A DNA stretch of 64,000 bases from SHZL01 sp963784425 (GTDB lineage: Bacteria; Pseudomonadota; Gammaproteobacteria; Xanthomonadales; SZUA-36). How positions within the stretch are numbered: position 1 is the stretch's first letter; every line of letters begins with the position of its first letter. Under the pieces are notes generated by a model that made no database searches, was not told where the DNA came from, and saw nothing but the letters and a program-made list of their open reading frames with translations. A program made the position numbers and the translations under genes. The stretch lies in the NCBI GenBank assembly GCA_963784425.1, contig CAWARM010000007.1, forward strand, positions 124,001 to 188,000, in the 5' to 3' direction. Positions 36,704-46,223 of the stretch are shown piece after piece.

Positions 36704-37913
36704 TCACCAATGCCACATCGTCCCGTCCTGCAAACGGTTGACGGGCAGGTAGGCGCGTTGGTACGGGAATTTCGCCGCGAGCTTTTCGTCGATGTCTACG
36801 CCGTGCCCGGGCGCTTCGCCCGGATGCATGTAACCTTTGGCATAGCGAGTAGGCATGGGGAAATACTTCGTCGGTCTGTTCGGTATGGCGCATGTATTCC
36901 TGTACGCCGAAATTCGGCACCCAGCTATCAAAGTGCAAAGCAGCCCCCATGCACACCGGGGACAGATCGGTGGCGCCGTGGCAGCCCGTGCGTACGTGGT
37001 ACATCGCGGCAAAGTCGGCGATTCTGCGCAAATGGGTAATGCCGCCCGCGTGCACGACCGTGGTGCGGATATAGTCAATCAGCTGTTCTTCGATGAGTGT
37101 CTTGCAATCCCACACCGTGTTGAACACTTCGCCCACGGCCAGGGCAGTCACCGTGTGCTGGCGGATCAGGCGAAAGCCTTCCTGGTTCTCTGCCGGAACT
37201 GCGTCTTCCAGCCAGAACAGCCGGTACGGTTCCAGCGACTTGCCCACGCGCGCCGCCTCAATGGGCGTCAGGCGATGGTGCACGTCGTGCAGCAGGTGCA
37301 ACTCAAAGCCGAAGCGCTCGCGCAGTTTCTCAAACAGTTTCGGCACGTGGTCGATGTATTTTTCGCTGGACCAGATATTCTCGGTGGGCATATCGGCATC
37401 GGCGGGCTCATAAAACATCTTGTCTTTGGAAACGCCGTAGGTGCTGGCCAGGCCGGGCACGCCGCTCTGCGCCCGGATGGCGAGATAGCCCAACTCCTGA
37501 TAGCGGGCTACTTCATCGCACGCTTCCTCGATATCACGACCGTTGGCGTGTCCGTACACCATTACGCCCTGCCGCGAACGTCCGCCCAGCAACTGGTACA
37601 GTGGCAACCCGGCAATCTTGGCCTTGATGTCCCACAGCGCGGTATCCACCGCGGCGATTGCTGCCATGGTAATCGGCCCGCGCCGCCAGTAAGCGCCACG
37701 ATAAAGGTACTGCCAGATGTCTTCGCTTTGCTGCGGGTCGCGGCCTATCAGGCAGGGGCCAACGTGCTCTTGCAGGTAACTGACCACGGCCAGCTCGCGG
37801 CCATTGACGGTGGCATCACCCAGGCCATGGACGCCTTCGTCAGTGATGATTTTCAGTGTGACAAAGTTACGCCCCGGGCACGTGACAATGACTTTAACAT
37901 CGGTAATCTTCAT
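36704..37913 (-). CDS. manD: D-mannonate dehydratase (enolase superfamily), frameshifted near the C-terminus
   Basis: From the Met at 37913 the sequence follows ManD closely (ITDVKVIVTCPGRNFVTLKI, YWRRGPITMAAIAAVD, MVYGHANG). Metal ligands and catalytic residues appear in LLHDVHHRLTP, WLEDAVPAENQE and VGEVFN, with the catalytic Tyr/Arg region near AIRAQSGVPGL. An extra base near 36848 breaks the frame; in the next frame the end reads YLPVNRLQDGTMWHW, the correct family terminus, giving 402 residues. It dehydrates D-mannonate (some homologues D-gluconate) to 2-keto-3-deoxygluconate, which fits the KDG kinase and KDPG aldolase genes at 48.1-49.8 kb. Confidence 0.88.
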
Positions 37914-37959
37914 GGATGCCTGCCTGAAAAAGTGACCCAAACGGGCTGCTGACAAAGCA

Positions 37960-37973
37960 GTTTATATATAAAC
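37960..37973. promoter_or_regulatory. Perfect palindrome GTTTATATATAAAC (second copy)
   Basis: Identical to 7840-7853 and at nearly the same distance (47 bp) from the adjacent start codon, here that of mannonate dehydratase. It lies in the divergent promoter facing the aminotransferase operon. Confidence 0.6.
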
Positions 37974-38043
37974 CATTTGGAAATCCAATGCGAATTTCCT
38001 GCGACGTCCGGACGTTTGTGACTTGGCCTCATCCGGGCATTTA

Positions 38044-38057
38044 GTTTATAGTTAAAC
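38044..38057. promoter_or_regulatory. Degenerate operator GTTTATAGTTAAAC
   Basis: It keeps the outer half sites GTTTA and TAAAC of the 14-bp palindrome and lies 84 bp downstream of the perfect copy, 43-56 bp before the aminotransferase start. Two sites in one divergent region would allow looping or separate control of the two operons. Confidence 0.45.
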
Positions 38058-38099
38058 AAATACCTCCGCTAATCCCTGCCGGCTCGTTTGGCAGACGAA

Positions 38100-39239
38100 A
38101 TGGATACTGCCATGTTGCACACTGCAAGCCCCCAATCTGCCGAGTCCTCCACTTCCGCCATAGCGCCACGGCCGCTGCGGCGACTGGACGGACTTGCTCC
38201 ATACAAACAGGGAAAATTGGCAATCCCCGGTCGTGAGACGGTCATCAAGCTGTCCAGCAACGAAAGTTGCTTCGGGCCTTCACCTCGTGCGATCGAGGCC
38301 TATCATGCCGCTGCATCAAGCGTCCACAGGTATCCGGACGGAACACAAACCGAGTTGCGTCAGGCCATTGCGCGGGTGCATGACATTGATCCTGACCGCA
38401 TCGTGTGCGGCAATGGCTCCGAGGAATTGATCGGCATTCTGATGCGATGCTACCTGGGTGAAAACGAGGAACTGCTGCTTACCCAGAATCATTTCGTGAT
38501 GTGCTCAATCTATGGCGCAGGTCAGGGTGCAAAAGTTGTACTGGCACCCGAGAAAAAGTTTACCGTTGACGTGGATGCGCTGCTTGAGCGCATTACCCCG
38601 GCAACACGGGTGATTTCGGTGGCCAATCCGAACAATCCAACCGGAACCTATGTGCCCGCCACAGACATCGCACGACTGGTTGCCGAAGTGCCAAAAAATG
38701 TATTGCTCATACTGGATGGAGCCTATGCCGAATACGTGGACAGGGATGATTTCGATGATGGGCTGCACTGGGGCGATACAACGTCCAACGTAGTGATTAC
38801 GCGCACCTTCTCAAAAATTTATGGCCTGGCGGGTTTGCGCATCGGCTGGGCCTATGGGCCTGCCGCGATCATCGAAGTGATGAACCGCCTGCGTACGCCG
38901 TTCAATGCCAACGGGTCGGCGCTGGCCGCTGCTGCGGCTGCGATGACAGACCAGGCGCATGTTGCCATGAGCCGAGAGCACACGGCCAGGTGGCAGGAGC
39001 GCATTCGGCACTCGCTGGCCAGCCTGGGTCTTATGGTCGTACCCAGCGTCACCAATTTTTACCTGTTGGACTTTAGCTCCATGCCGGGTAAAAACGCGGC
39101 GGAGGCCAGCGCTTTCCTTGAATCCAATGGCATCATCCCCCGTCCCGGCAGCAGCGACCGTTTCGTCCGGATCACCATAGGCACGGATGCTGAAAACGAG
39201 GCGGTGCTGGATAGCCTGACCCGCTACCTGTCATCCTGA
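38100..39239 (+). CDS. HisC-like PLP aminotransferase
   Basis: About 379 residues. It has fold-type I aminotransferase signatures: GNGSEELIG for phosphate binding, VANPNNPTGTY, DGAYAEYV and the PLP lysine in TFSKIYGLAGLRIGW. The family is histidinol-phosphate aminotransferase, but there are no other his genes here, and HisC-type enzymes also act on aromatic amino acids. A catabolic or aromatic aminotransferase role is more likely. The start is ATG 38100, or TTG 38088 in frame; neither has a clear ribosome site. First gene of the 15 kb plus-strand operon. Confidence 0.82.
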   Translation: MDTAMLHTASPQSAESSTSAIAPRPLRRLDGLAPYKQGKLAIPGRETVIKLSSNESCFGPSPRAIEAYHAAASSVHRYPDGTQTELRQAIARVHDIDPDRIVCGNGSEELIGILMRCYLGENEELLLTQNHFVMCSIYGAGQGAKVVLAPEKKFTVDVDALLERITPATRVISVANPNNPTGTYVPATDIARLVAEVPKNVLLILDGAYAEYVDRDDFDDGLHWGDTTSNVVITRTFSKIYGLAGLRIGWAYGPAAIIEVMNRLRTPFNANGSALAAAAAAMTDQAHVAMSREHTARWQERIRHSLASLGLMVVPSVTNFYLLDFSSMPGKNAAEASAFLESNGIIPRPGSSDRFVRITIGTDAENEAVLDSLTRYLSS

Positions 39240-39262
39240 CCGGCCAAGAGGATACGTCACTG

Positions 39263-40750
39263 ATGGCTTACACGATGAGTACGGCTGCACGGTCTTTCCT
39301 GGCGCGGGCACAGGGCCTTTACATTGACGGGCGATCCCTGCCGGGTAGCAGCGGGCAGCCCCTGACGGTACTTAATCCATCGACCGCCGCTGTCTTGTGC
39401 GAATTCCAACCCGGCGACCGCAAGGACCTGGATCATGCCGCACGCAGCGCGCAACAGGCTTTCGTCGATGGCCGCTGGAGGCTGCTGCCGGCGGCCGAGA
39501 AGACTCGCATTCTGCTGCGCGTGGCTGACCTGATCGATGCCCATAACAGCGAACTGGCGGAGCTGGAAATGCTCGACGCCGGCAAGTTGCATCGCTCCGC
39601 CGAGCAGGCCGAAGTACCCTTTGCAGCCGAATGCTTTCGCTACCACGCCGGATGGTGCACCAAGATTGCCGGGACCACGGGGCAGATGTCGCTGGCGCCT
39701 GCAGGCGAATTCCACGTATACAGCCTGCGCGAGCCGATCGGCGTGGTGGGCTTGATTGTGCCCTCCAATGGCCCATTGGTGCAGGCCAGCTGGAAGTTGG
39801 CCCCGGCGCTTGCAGCCGGCTGTTGCTGCGTGATCAAGCCCGATGAAAAGACGCCGCTGTCCACGCTGAGGCTGGCGGAATTGCTTTCGGAAGCCGGAAT
39901 ACCGGATGGCGTGGTCAACCTGGTGACCGGGCGGGGTCGCGAGGTGGGTACAGCCATGGTGGAACATCCGGCGCTGGCGAAAATTTCCTTCACCGGATCC
40001 ACCGATACCGGCAAAGAGATCGGCCGGGTCGCGCTTGCGGACCTGAAGAAAGTCACGCTGGAACTGGGGGGCAAGTCCCCGGTGATCATTCTTGCTGACG
40101 CCAACCTGGAACATGCCATACCTGGTGCTGCCGAAGCCATCTTTTCCAATGCCGGCCAGGTCTGTGTCGCCGGTTCTCGCCTGTATGTCGAGGCGCCGGT
40201 ATACGATCAGGTCATCGAGGGTATCGTAGACTACGCCACCAAACTGGTGGTGGGACCAGCCCATGACCCGCGCTCGCAGATGGGGCCCTTGATTTCCGGC
40301 GAGCACCTTGAACGGGTGCTGGGCGCGGTGGAATTGGGCAGGCAACAGGGCGCGCGCATTGCTACCGGCGGTTCCCGCGTTCATCCGGACGGCGGCTTTT
40401 TCATGGCTCCGACCGTGTTGGTGGATGTAGACCAGGACATGGCGGTGGTCCGCGAAGAGATTTTCGGGCCGGTGCTGGTTGCCACCCCGGCACGCAACAT
40501 GCAGCAATGCCTTGAGATGGGCAATGACAGCCGCTTCGGCCTGGCCGCCAGCATCTGGACCGAAAATATCGGCAAGGCGCACCGGCTTGCAGCCGCCGTG
40601 CGGGCCGGCCTGGTGTGGATCAACTGTCATGGCATTCCCGACATGGCTATTCCGTTTGGCGGCTACAAACAGTCAGGCTGGGGCCGGGAGAACGGACTTG
40701 AAGGCCTGTTGGCCTACACCGAGTTGAAGTCGGTGGTGTGCAAGTTATGA
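39263..40750 (+). CDS. Aldehyde dehydrogenase (second)
   Basis: 495 residues with AGAGGA upstream. It has FTGSTDTGKEI for NAD binding, LELGGKSP with the general-base Glu and NAGQVCVAGSR with the nucleophilic Cys. It shares long blocks with the ALDH at 11930 (CTKIxG, SWKLAPALAAGC, FGGYKQSGWGREN), so the two are fairly close paralogues serving the two halves of the window. The substrate is not predictable. Confidence 0.9.
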   Translation: MAYTMSTAARSFLARAQGLYIDGRSLPGSSGQPLTVLNPSTAAVLCEFQPGDRKDLDHAARSAQQAFVDGRWRLLPAAEKTRILLRVADLIDAHNSELAELEMLDAGKLHRSAEQAEVPFAAECFRYHAGWCTKIAGTTGQMSLAPAGEFHVYSLREPIGVVGLIVPSNGPLVQASWKLAPALAAGCCCVIKPDEKTPLSTLRLAELLSEAGIPDGVVNLVTGRGREVGTAMVEHPALAKISFTGSTDTGKEIGRVALADLKKVTLELGGKSPVIILADANLEHAIPGAAEAIFSNAGQVCVAGSRLYVEAPVYDQVIEGIVDYATKLVVGPAHDPRSQMGPLISGEHLERVLGAVELGRQQGARIATGGSRVHPDGGFFMAPTVLVDVDQDMAVVREEIFGPVLVATPARNMQQCLEMGNDSRFGLAASIWTENIGKAHRLAAAVRAGLVWINCHGIPDMAIPFGGYKQSGWGRENGLEGLLAYTELKSVVCKL

Positions 40751-40812
40751 GCGCAGCAAGGCCGCAATCAACCAGAGCTTTGTTCACTTTCATGCACAGG
40801 TAGCAGTGAGCG

Positions 40813-41298
40813 ATGTCAGAATCCGACCTGTTTGAAACCGTGTTGGAATCATTGCCGAAGGATGCCCACCACCGGCGTGCCTGGCTGGCTTTGTTGCGCT
40901 GCTTCAGCCGCATCGAGCGCGTACTGATGCAATACATCGCCCAGGAATATAACTCCAGCCTGCCACGTTACGATGTCCTGACCGCATTGGCGTTTAATGC
41001 CCCGGGATTGACCATGGGAGAGCTGGCCACCCTGCTGATGGTGTCCAAGGGAAACATCACCGGGGTCGTGCAGCGCCTGAAATCCGATGGCCTGGTGAAG
41101 AAAGTCACCTCGACGCAGGACCGCCGCATACAGTCCGTGACCATATCGGCCGAAGGCCGGCGATTGTGGGAGGCGATGCATGCTGATTACGACCGGATTA
41201 TATCCGCGCTGTTGTCCGGCCAGTCGGATGCACAGGTGCAGGCTTTGACCAGGGCGTTGCAAAAAACGCTGGATTCCATCAATGCAATCAGCCACTAA
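40813..41298 (+). CDS. MarR-family regulator (second)
   Basis: 161 residues. The winged helix is clear: LPRYDVLTALAFNAPGLTMG, then LATLLMVSKGNITGVVQRLK, then the wing STQDRRIQSVTISAEGRRL. It is inside the plus operon and its end overlaps the following ligase start, so it is co-expressed with the genes it probably controls. The effector is likely an aromatic or acyl-CoA intermediate, by family precedent. Confidence 0.85.
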   Translation: MSESDLFETVLESLPKDAHHRRAWLALLRCFSRIERVLMQYIAQEYNSSLPRYDVLTALAFNAPGLTMGELATLLMVSKGNITGVVQRLKSDGLVKKVTSTQDRRIQSVTISAEGRRLWEAMHADYDRIISALLSGQSDAQVQALTRALQKTLDSINAISH

Positions 41299-42947
41299 TT
41301 CCGCTACCACGGTCTACTCAGCTTTCGTCGAGGCCGTCAGGCAGCATGCTGAGCGGCCGTTTCTGCGTGCCCCGGCATCAGCGACTCGCGGCTATTCCGG
41401 CAGCGCTATTGAATACACGTATGCGTCCACGCTACAGGCTGTTGCCCGGCTGCGCCTGCTGTATGGGCGCCTGGGCCTGAAGCCGGGGGACCGCGTTGCC
41501 CTGGCGTTTGACAGCCGCCTGGACGTGTACCTGCACCTGCTGGCTCTTAATGCAGAGGGCGCCAGCATCGTGCCGCTGAATATGGCCGGCAGTGATGCGG
41601 AACTGTTGCACATCATCCGCCACAGCGAATCGCAGCTGATGAGTGGCACCGATGCCCACCTGGACCGCTTGCAGTTGCTGGCACGGGAGGTGGGGCGGGT
41701 CAGGCTGTTTTCGACCGCTGATCAGCCCGGTGAACCTGCAGCGGCTGAACCCTGCGCTGACAGCAGCGGCGGCTCCAACTCCCGGCCCAATTCGCAACCC
41801 AACTCACAATATGAAGCAGCACTGCTGTATACCTCCGGGACTACGGGCAAGCCCAAAGGCTGCATCCTGTCCAATGATTATTTCCTGACCATGGGCCTGG
41901 AATACAACCGGCTCGGCGGCCTGTGCGCCATCCATGCACGGTGACCGCCTGCTCACTCCGCTGCCGCCCAACCATATGAATGCCCTTTCGACCTCATTCA
42001 TGGCGATGCTGCTGTGCGGCGGATGCGTGATCCAGCTCGACCGGTTTCACCCCGGATCCTGGTGGCAAACCGTGCGCGAAGAAAAGGCCACGGTCATTCA
42101 TTACCTCGGCGTGATGCCCGCGATGCTGCTGCAGGCGCCGGCCGATCCGGCGGAAAATTTTGCCGGCCAGGTGCGCTTCGGTTTCGGTGCAGGCTCGGAT
42201 CCACGTCACCAGGAAGTGTTTGAACGCAGATTTGGCTTTCCATTGGTCGAGGCCTGGGCCATGACCGAGACCGGTGGGGCAGGAATGATCGTTGCGCATG
42301 TCGAACCAAGGCACCTCGGGCAGCGATGCATTGGCCGGCCAATCGACCACGTGGAGATCCGGCTGGTTGATGAACATGATTGTGATGTCGCACCGGGACA
42401 GGATGGTGAATTACTGGTGCGCCGTCGCGGCGATGATCCGCGCGAGGGCTTTTTCAGTGGCTACTTCCGCGACGAGGAAGCCACCCGCGAGGCTTGGCGC
42501 GGCGGTTGGTGGCATACGGGGGATGTCGTCCGCCAGGGTGCGGACGGATCGCTGTTCTTCGTGGACCGGCGCAAGAATGTGATCCGTCGCAGCGGCGAGA
42601 ACATTGCCGCAGTTGAAGTTGAAGCCGCGCTGCTGCAATTGGATGCAGTGGGCAGCTGTGCGGTCACTGCAGTGCCGGATGAAATTCGCGGCGACGAAGT
42701 GTTTGCCTTCATCATCGCGGCCGGAAAAGTTGGTGATCCAGCCCGGCTTGCGCGGGACATTTTTGATGCCTGCATGCACAAGCTGACCTATTTCAAGGCG
42801 CCTGGCTATATTGCGCTGGTGGATCATATTCCCGTGACCGCGTCGCAGAAAATCAGCCGGGCGGAAGTCAAGCAGAGGGCAATCCATGCGCTGGCGTCCG
42901 GGCAGGCGACGGACTTGCGGGAATTCAAAAAAAGGGTGCTGTCATAG
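41282..42947 (+). CDS. AMP-dependent acyl-CoA ligase (second, frameshifted)
   Basis: The N-terminal frame carries the adenylation motif LLYTSGTTGKPKGC. One extra base near 41930 shifts to the frame with LTPLPPNHMNAL, AWAMTETGGAG, the hinge FVDRRKNVIRRSGENIAA and the end PVTASQKISRAEVKQRA with the catalytic Lys. Corrected length is about 554 residues. The substrate pocket style resembles crotonobetaine/carnitine and medium aromatic-acid CoA ligases. Activates the acid entering the thiolase/SDR/Rieske pathway of this operon. Confidence 0.83.
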
Positions 42948-42985
42948 CCCGCGCGGCCCACAGGAAGCGCTCCGGGTATGATGGG

Positions 42986-44143
42986 GTGGTGCTGACTACC
43001 CCGGTCAGCATCCCGTATGAACGTTATTCTGCGCAGCCGGCCCACTGGTGGCTGGGCCGCGCCTTGTCAGCACTGGGGGGTGCATCGGGCTTGGGGCCAG
43101 CTGATATCGATGGCTTGTGCGTGGCATCTTTCAGCCTGGCGCCGGATACGGCAGTCGGCCTGACACAGCATTTCGGCTTGACCACCCGCTGGCTGGATCA
43201 TCTGCCCATGGGTGGCGCAGCGGGTGTCATTGCATTGCGGCGGGCCGCACGAGCTGTGCAAAGTGGGGATGCCGCAGTGGTTGCCTGCATGGCTGGCGAT
43301 ACCAACCAGGTGGATTCTTTTCGTTCTATGCTCAGCAACTTCAGCCGCTTCGCGCAGGACGCGTCTTTGCCCTACGGTGCCGGCGGACCCAACGGCAGTT
43401 TCGCCCTCATCACCCGCGAATACATGCGCGCCTTCGGCATCGGCCGTGAAGAGTTGGGCAAGCTGTGCGTGGCACAAAGGTATAACGCGCTGCATTACCC
43501 CAGTGCGTTGATGAAGACCCCATTGACCCTGCAACAGTATCTCGATGGCCGCAAGATCGCCGACCCGATCACGCTGTTTGATTGCGTGATGCCCTGCGCC
43601 GGCGCTGAAGGCTTCCTGGTGATGCACGAAGAGTTAGCGCTGGACCATGGCCTGCCGTTCGCCCGCATTCTTTCGACCATGGAGCGGCATAACGCCTATC
43701 CGGACGATCCGGTGCAGATCCGTGGCGGCTGGGCCCTGGATGCCGCTGAGTTCTGGAACATGGCAGGGGTTACGCCCGGCCAGGTGGATATGCTGCAGAC
43801 CTATGATGATTACCCGGCCATCGTTGCGATGCAGATCGAGAATCTCGGCTTCTGTGCCAATGGTGAGGTGGCAGAGTTCATCCGCAGCCACACGTTTACT
43901 TTCGACGGCAGCTTTCCGCACAACACATCCGGCGGGCAGTTGTCGGTGGGGCAGGCCGGTGCGGCGGGCGGTTTCCTGGGACTGGTTGAGGCCGTGCGTC
44001 AACTGACCGGGGCGTCCGGCGCCAATGCGGTGGCTGATGCATCCACTGTGGGCCGCGTAGCCGCAGTTTCCGGTTTCGGCATGATCAATTTTGACCGTGG
44101 GCTATGCTCGGGCGCAGCCTTACTCACAGGTGGCTCAACATGA
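42986..44143 (+). CDS. Thiolase-fold protein lacking the canonical Cys and GHP motifs
   Basis: 385 residues from a GTG start. The thiolase fold is evident (DIDGLCVASFS; AVVACMAGDTNQVDS; NTSGGQLSVGQAGAAGG). At the nucleophilic Cys position the sequence reads HLPMGGAAGV, with Gly instead of Cys, and the usual GHP reads GQA. It is therefore probably not a standard beta-ketothiolase. SCP2-type thiolase-fold aldolases that pair with a DUF35 protein (steroid side-chain Ltp2, or the benzylsuccinate BbsB-BbsA pair) are the closest precedent. The stop overlaps the start of the DUF35-SDR gene (ATGA). Confidence 0.75.
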   Translation: MVLTTPVSIPYERYSAQPAHWWLGRALSALGGASGLGPADIDGLCVASFSLAPDTAVGLTQHFGLTTRWLDHLPMGGAAGVIALRRAARAVQSGDAAVVACMAGDTNQVDSFRSMLSNFSRFAQDASLPYGAGGPNGSFALITREYMRAFGIGREELGKLCVAQRYNALHYPSALMKTPLTLQQYLDGRKIADPITLFDCVMPCAGAEGFLVMHEELALDHGLPFARILSTMERHNAYPDDPVQIRGGWALDAAEFWNMAGVTPGQVDMLQTYDDYPAIVAMQIENLGFCANGEVAEFIRSHTFTFDGSFPHNTSGGQLSVGQAGAAGGFLGLVEAVRQLTGASGANAVADASTVGRVAAVSGFGMINFDRGLCSGAALLTGGST

Positions 44144-45444
44144 CCAGGCCATCGCCCATACCATCAACGGCGCCATTCCCCAAATCGTTCGATGGGCCAT
44201 TTGTTGGACCATCCCGGGCGCGCAGCCGCCAGGGCATTGCCTTAAGCACGGCTGCGGCGGAAGGCCGGTTCAAACTGCAGAAATGTGCGGCCTGTTCACA
44301 GGTGTGTTACCCGCCGCGCGACGTCTGCCCGAAGTGCTGGTCGCTGCAACTGGTGTGGACCGATATGCCCGGGGGCGGTGAGCTGATCGCCGAATCCACC
44401 TTGCGCACCAGTTTCAACAGCTATTTCCAGCAACGCCTGCCCTGGCGTATTGGCAGCATAAAACTCGATGCAGGCCCGGTCGTGCTCGCTCACATCCATG
44501 GCGACGTGCCCAGTACTGTGCCCGGTATGGTGCCCAGTACTTTGCCGGGGCTTGCTTCCGCACCAGCCAGGGTGCGCATGATCGCTCGCACCGACAAATC
44601 GGGGCAGGGGGTGCTTTTTGCCCTGCCCGAACAGGAGACTCCGAACATGATGGATGACCGACAACTGCGCACCCTGACCTGTGACCCGAAGTCTCGTCGC
44701 GTGCTGGTTACTGACGGACGCAGCGCAACCGGGCAGGCGATGGTAAGAGCGCTTGTGACTGCCGGTGCGTCACAGATTTTCGTAGGGTTCACCGCTGGCG
44801 CAAAGCCGCAACCGGGTGAAGACCAGCTCAGGACCCTGCCCGGTGTGAAGCCGGTTCTGCTGGATCTTTCCGATGACCTTTCGGTTATGGAACTGGCGGG
44901 TGAAATCGGCGGGAGCGTCGATATACTGATCAATACCGCAACATTCTTTCGTCCCGGTGATGCCATGGATCAAAAGGACACGACCACTGCCCGGGAAGAA
45001 ATGGAGATCAATTATTTTGGATTGCTGCGGCTGGTCCAGGCATTTGGCCCGGCCATGCGCGTGCGCAGTGCGGAGGAAGCGGGCGGCGCCTGCGCCTGGG
45101 TTAACCTGTTTTCTGTTTACGCCCTGTCCAGCCGGTCGGATTGCGGAACTTCCTCGGCCAGCCAGGCTGCAGCGTATTCTTTGAGCCAGAACCTGCGTGC
45201 GGACCTGGCGGGCAGCGGCATCAAGGTCATTAATGTGCTGTCCGGCCCGCTGGATGATGCATGGAACCAGCCACTGCCTCCGCCAAGAGTTTCTCCCTCG
45301 CAGTTGGCATCAGCGGTTGTCGATGCTTTGCAACAAGGTATCGAAAACGTCACGCTGGGACCGGTGGCAGAAGACATCGTGCAGCGTTTCCGCGAGGATC
45401 CGATGGTATTGGAGCGGGAATTGATCAGCCGGAGTTCGGCATGA
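44140..45444 (+). CDS. DUF35 (zinc ribbon/OB fold) fused to a catalytically degenerate SDR
   Basis: About 434 residues from the ATG at 44140 that overlaps the thiolase stop. The N-terminal half is DUF35: a zinc ribbon CAAC...CPKC (KLQKCAACSQVCYPPRDVCP) and an OB fold. After a linker near residue 190 comes a Rossmann SDR domain (RRVLVTDGRSATGQAMVRAL). This domain has lost the glycines of TGxxxGxG, and the YxxxK site reads SASQA. The SDR half is probably structural, pairing with the intact SDR encoded next. This fusion is unusual and is discussed in the findings. Confidence 0.78.
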   Translation: MTRPSPIPSTAPFPKSFDGPFVGPSRARSRQGIALSTAAAEGRFKLQKCAACSQVCYPPRDVCPKCWSLQLVWTDMPGGGELIAESTLRTSFNSYFQQRLPWRIGSIKLDAGPVVLAHIHGDVPSTVPGMVPSTLPGLASAPARVRMIARTDKSGQGVLFALPEQETPNMMDDRQLRTLTCDPKSRRVLVTDGRSATGQAMVRALVTAGASQIFVGFTAGAKPQPGEDQLRTLPGVKPVLLDLSDDLSVMELAGEIGGSVDILINTATFFRPGDAMDQKDTTTAREEMEINYFGLLRLVQAFGPAMRVRSAEEAGGACAWVNLFSVYALSSRSDCGTSSASQAAAYSLSQNLRADLAGSGIKVINVLSGPLDDAWNQPLPPPRVSPSQLASAVVDALQQGIENVTLGPVAEDIVQRFREDPMVLERELISRSSA

Positions 45445-46190
45445 CTACCAACAAGAAAGCCGCTGCAGGCAAGAAAGTCGCACTGGTGACCGGGGGCAGT
45501 GCCGGCATTGGCCAGAGCATCAGCCAGCACCTGTTGGCAGACGGTTACATCGTTTTGAACCTGTCACGCCGCCCTTCGGTGGTGCAGCACAAAAACCTGG
45601 TGGATGTGCCGCTGGACCTGTCGGATACCGCCGCAACCCGCGCGGTGATTGCTGACCTGGCCGGGCGCTATGCCATTACCACGCTGGTGCATAACGCCGG
45701 AGTTATCAAGCCGGCATTGCTTGAGTCGGTTGACCTGGATGACGTGGACTATGTCAGCCGCCTGCATCTGCATGCGGGCATTGTGCTGTTGCAAGGTGTT
45801 TTGCCGGCCATGAAAAAGGCTGGCTTTGGCCGGGTCGTGGTGGTCGGCTCGCGGGCCATGCTGGGCCTGCAGACACGCACCGCGTACGCGGCGACCAAGG
45901 CGGGCCAGGTCGGGATGGTCAGAACCTGGGCACTGGAGCTTGGCCAGTACGGCATCACCGCGAACGTCGTGGCCCCCGGGCCGATCGTGACCGACATGTT
46001 TACCGAGGTTATCCCTGAAGACAGCGACAAAGCGCGACAGTTGGCTGCGTCCATACCGGTGCGGCGCCTCGGGCAATCCGGTGACGTGGCCCGTGCCGTG
46101 ATGTTCCTGGTCGCGCCTGAAAATGGTTTCATCACGGGCCAAACCCTGTTTGTTTGCGGGGGGGCAAGCCTGGGTTCTTTGAGTTTGTAG
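45441..46190 (+). CDS. Short-chain dehydrogenase/reductase (active type)
   Basis: 249 residues, starting in the ATGA overlap with the DUF35-SDR gene. The cofactor motif VTGGSAGIGQSI, VHNAG, a catalytic Ser in VVVGSRAML and YAATK are all intact, as is the C-terminal GQTLFVCGGAS. It should oxidise or reduce a hydroxyacyl/ketoacyl-type substrate, possibly as a heteromer with the degenerate SDR half of its neighbour. The open frame continues upstream but without SDR features. Confidence 0.88.
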   Translation: MTTNKKAAAGKKVALVTGGSAGIGQSISQHLLADGYIVLNLSRRPSVVQHKNLVDVPLDLSDTAATRAVIADLAGRYAITTLVHNAGVIKPALLESVDLDDVDYVSRLHLHAGIVLLQGVLPAMKKAGFGRVVVVGSRAMLGLQTRTAYAATKAGQVGMVRTWALELGQYGITANVVAPGPIVTDMFTEVIPEDSDKARQLAASIPVRRLGQSGDVARAVMFLVAPENGFITGQTLFVCGGASLGSLSL

Positions 46191-46223
46191 GGCCATGATT
46201 AGTAAAGAATGGGGGTTGGACAC

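Noticed and set aside
38100..39239. Assignment as a histidine-biosynthesis hisC gene
   Set aside because: The fold is HisC-like, but no other his gene is nearby and the operon is catabolic, so a general aromatic or catabolic aminotransferase is safer.
39257..40630. A 457-codon minus-strand frame opposite the second aldehyde dehydrogenase
   Set aside because: The plus strand has all ALDH catalytic motifs and a good ribosome site; the antisense product has no recognisable domain.
42986..46190. Direct naming of these genes as bbsABCD (benzylsuccinate pathway)
   Set aside because: The thiolase-like protein lacks the canonical Cys, there is no benzylsuccinate synthase or CoA-transferase here, and Rieske dioxygenase genes follow, implying aerobic metabolism. 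Only the architecture is comparable.
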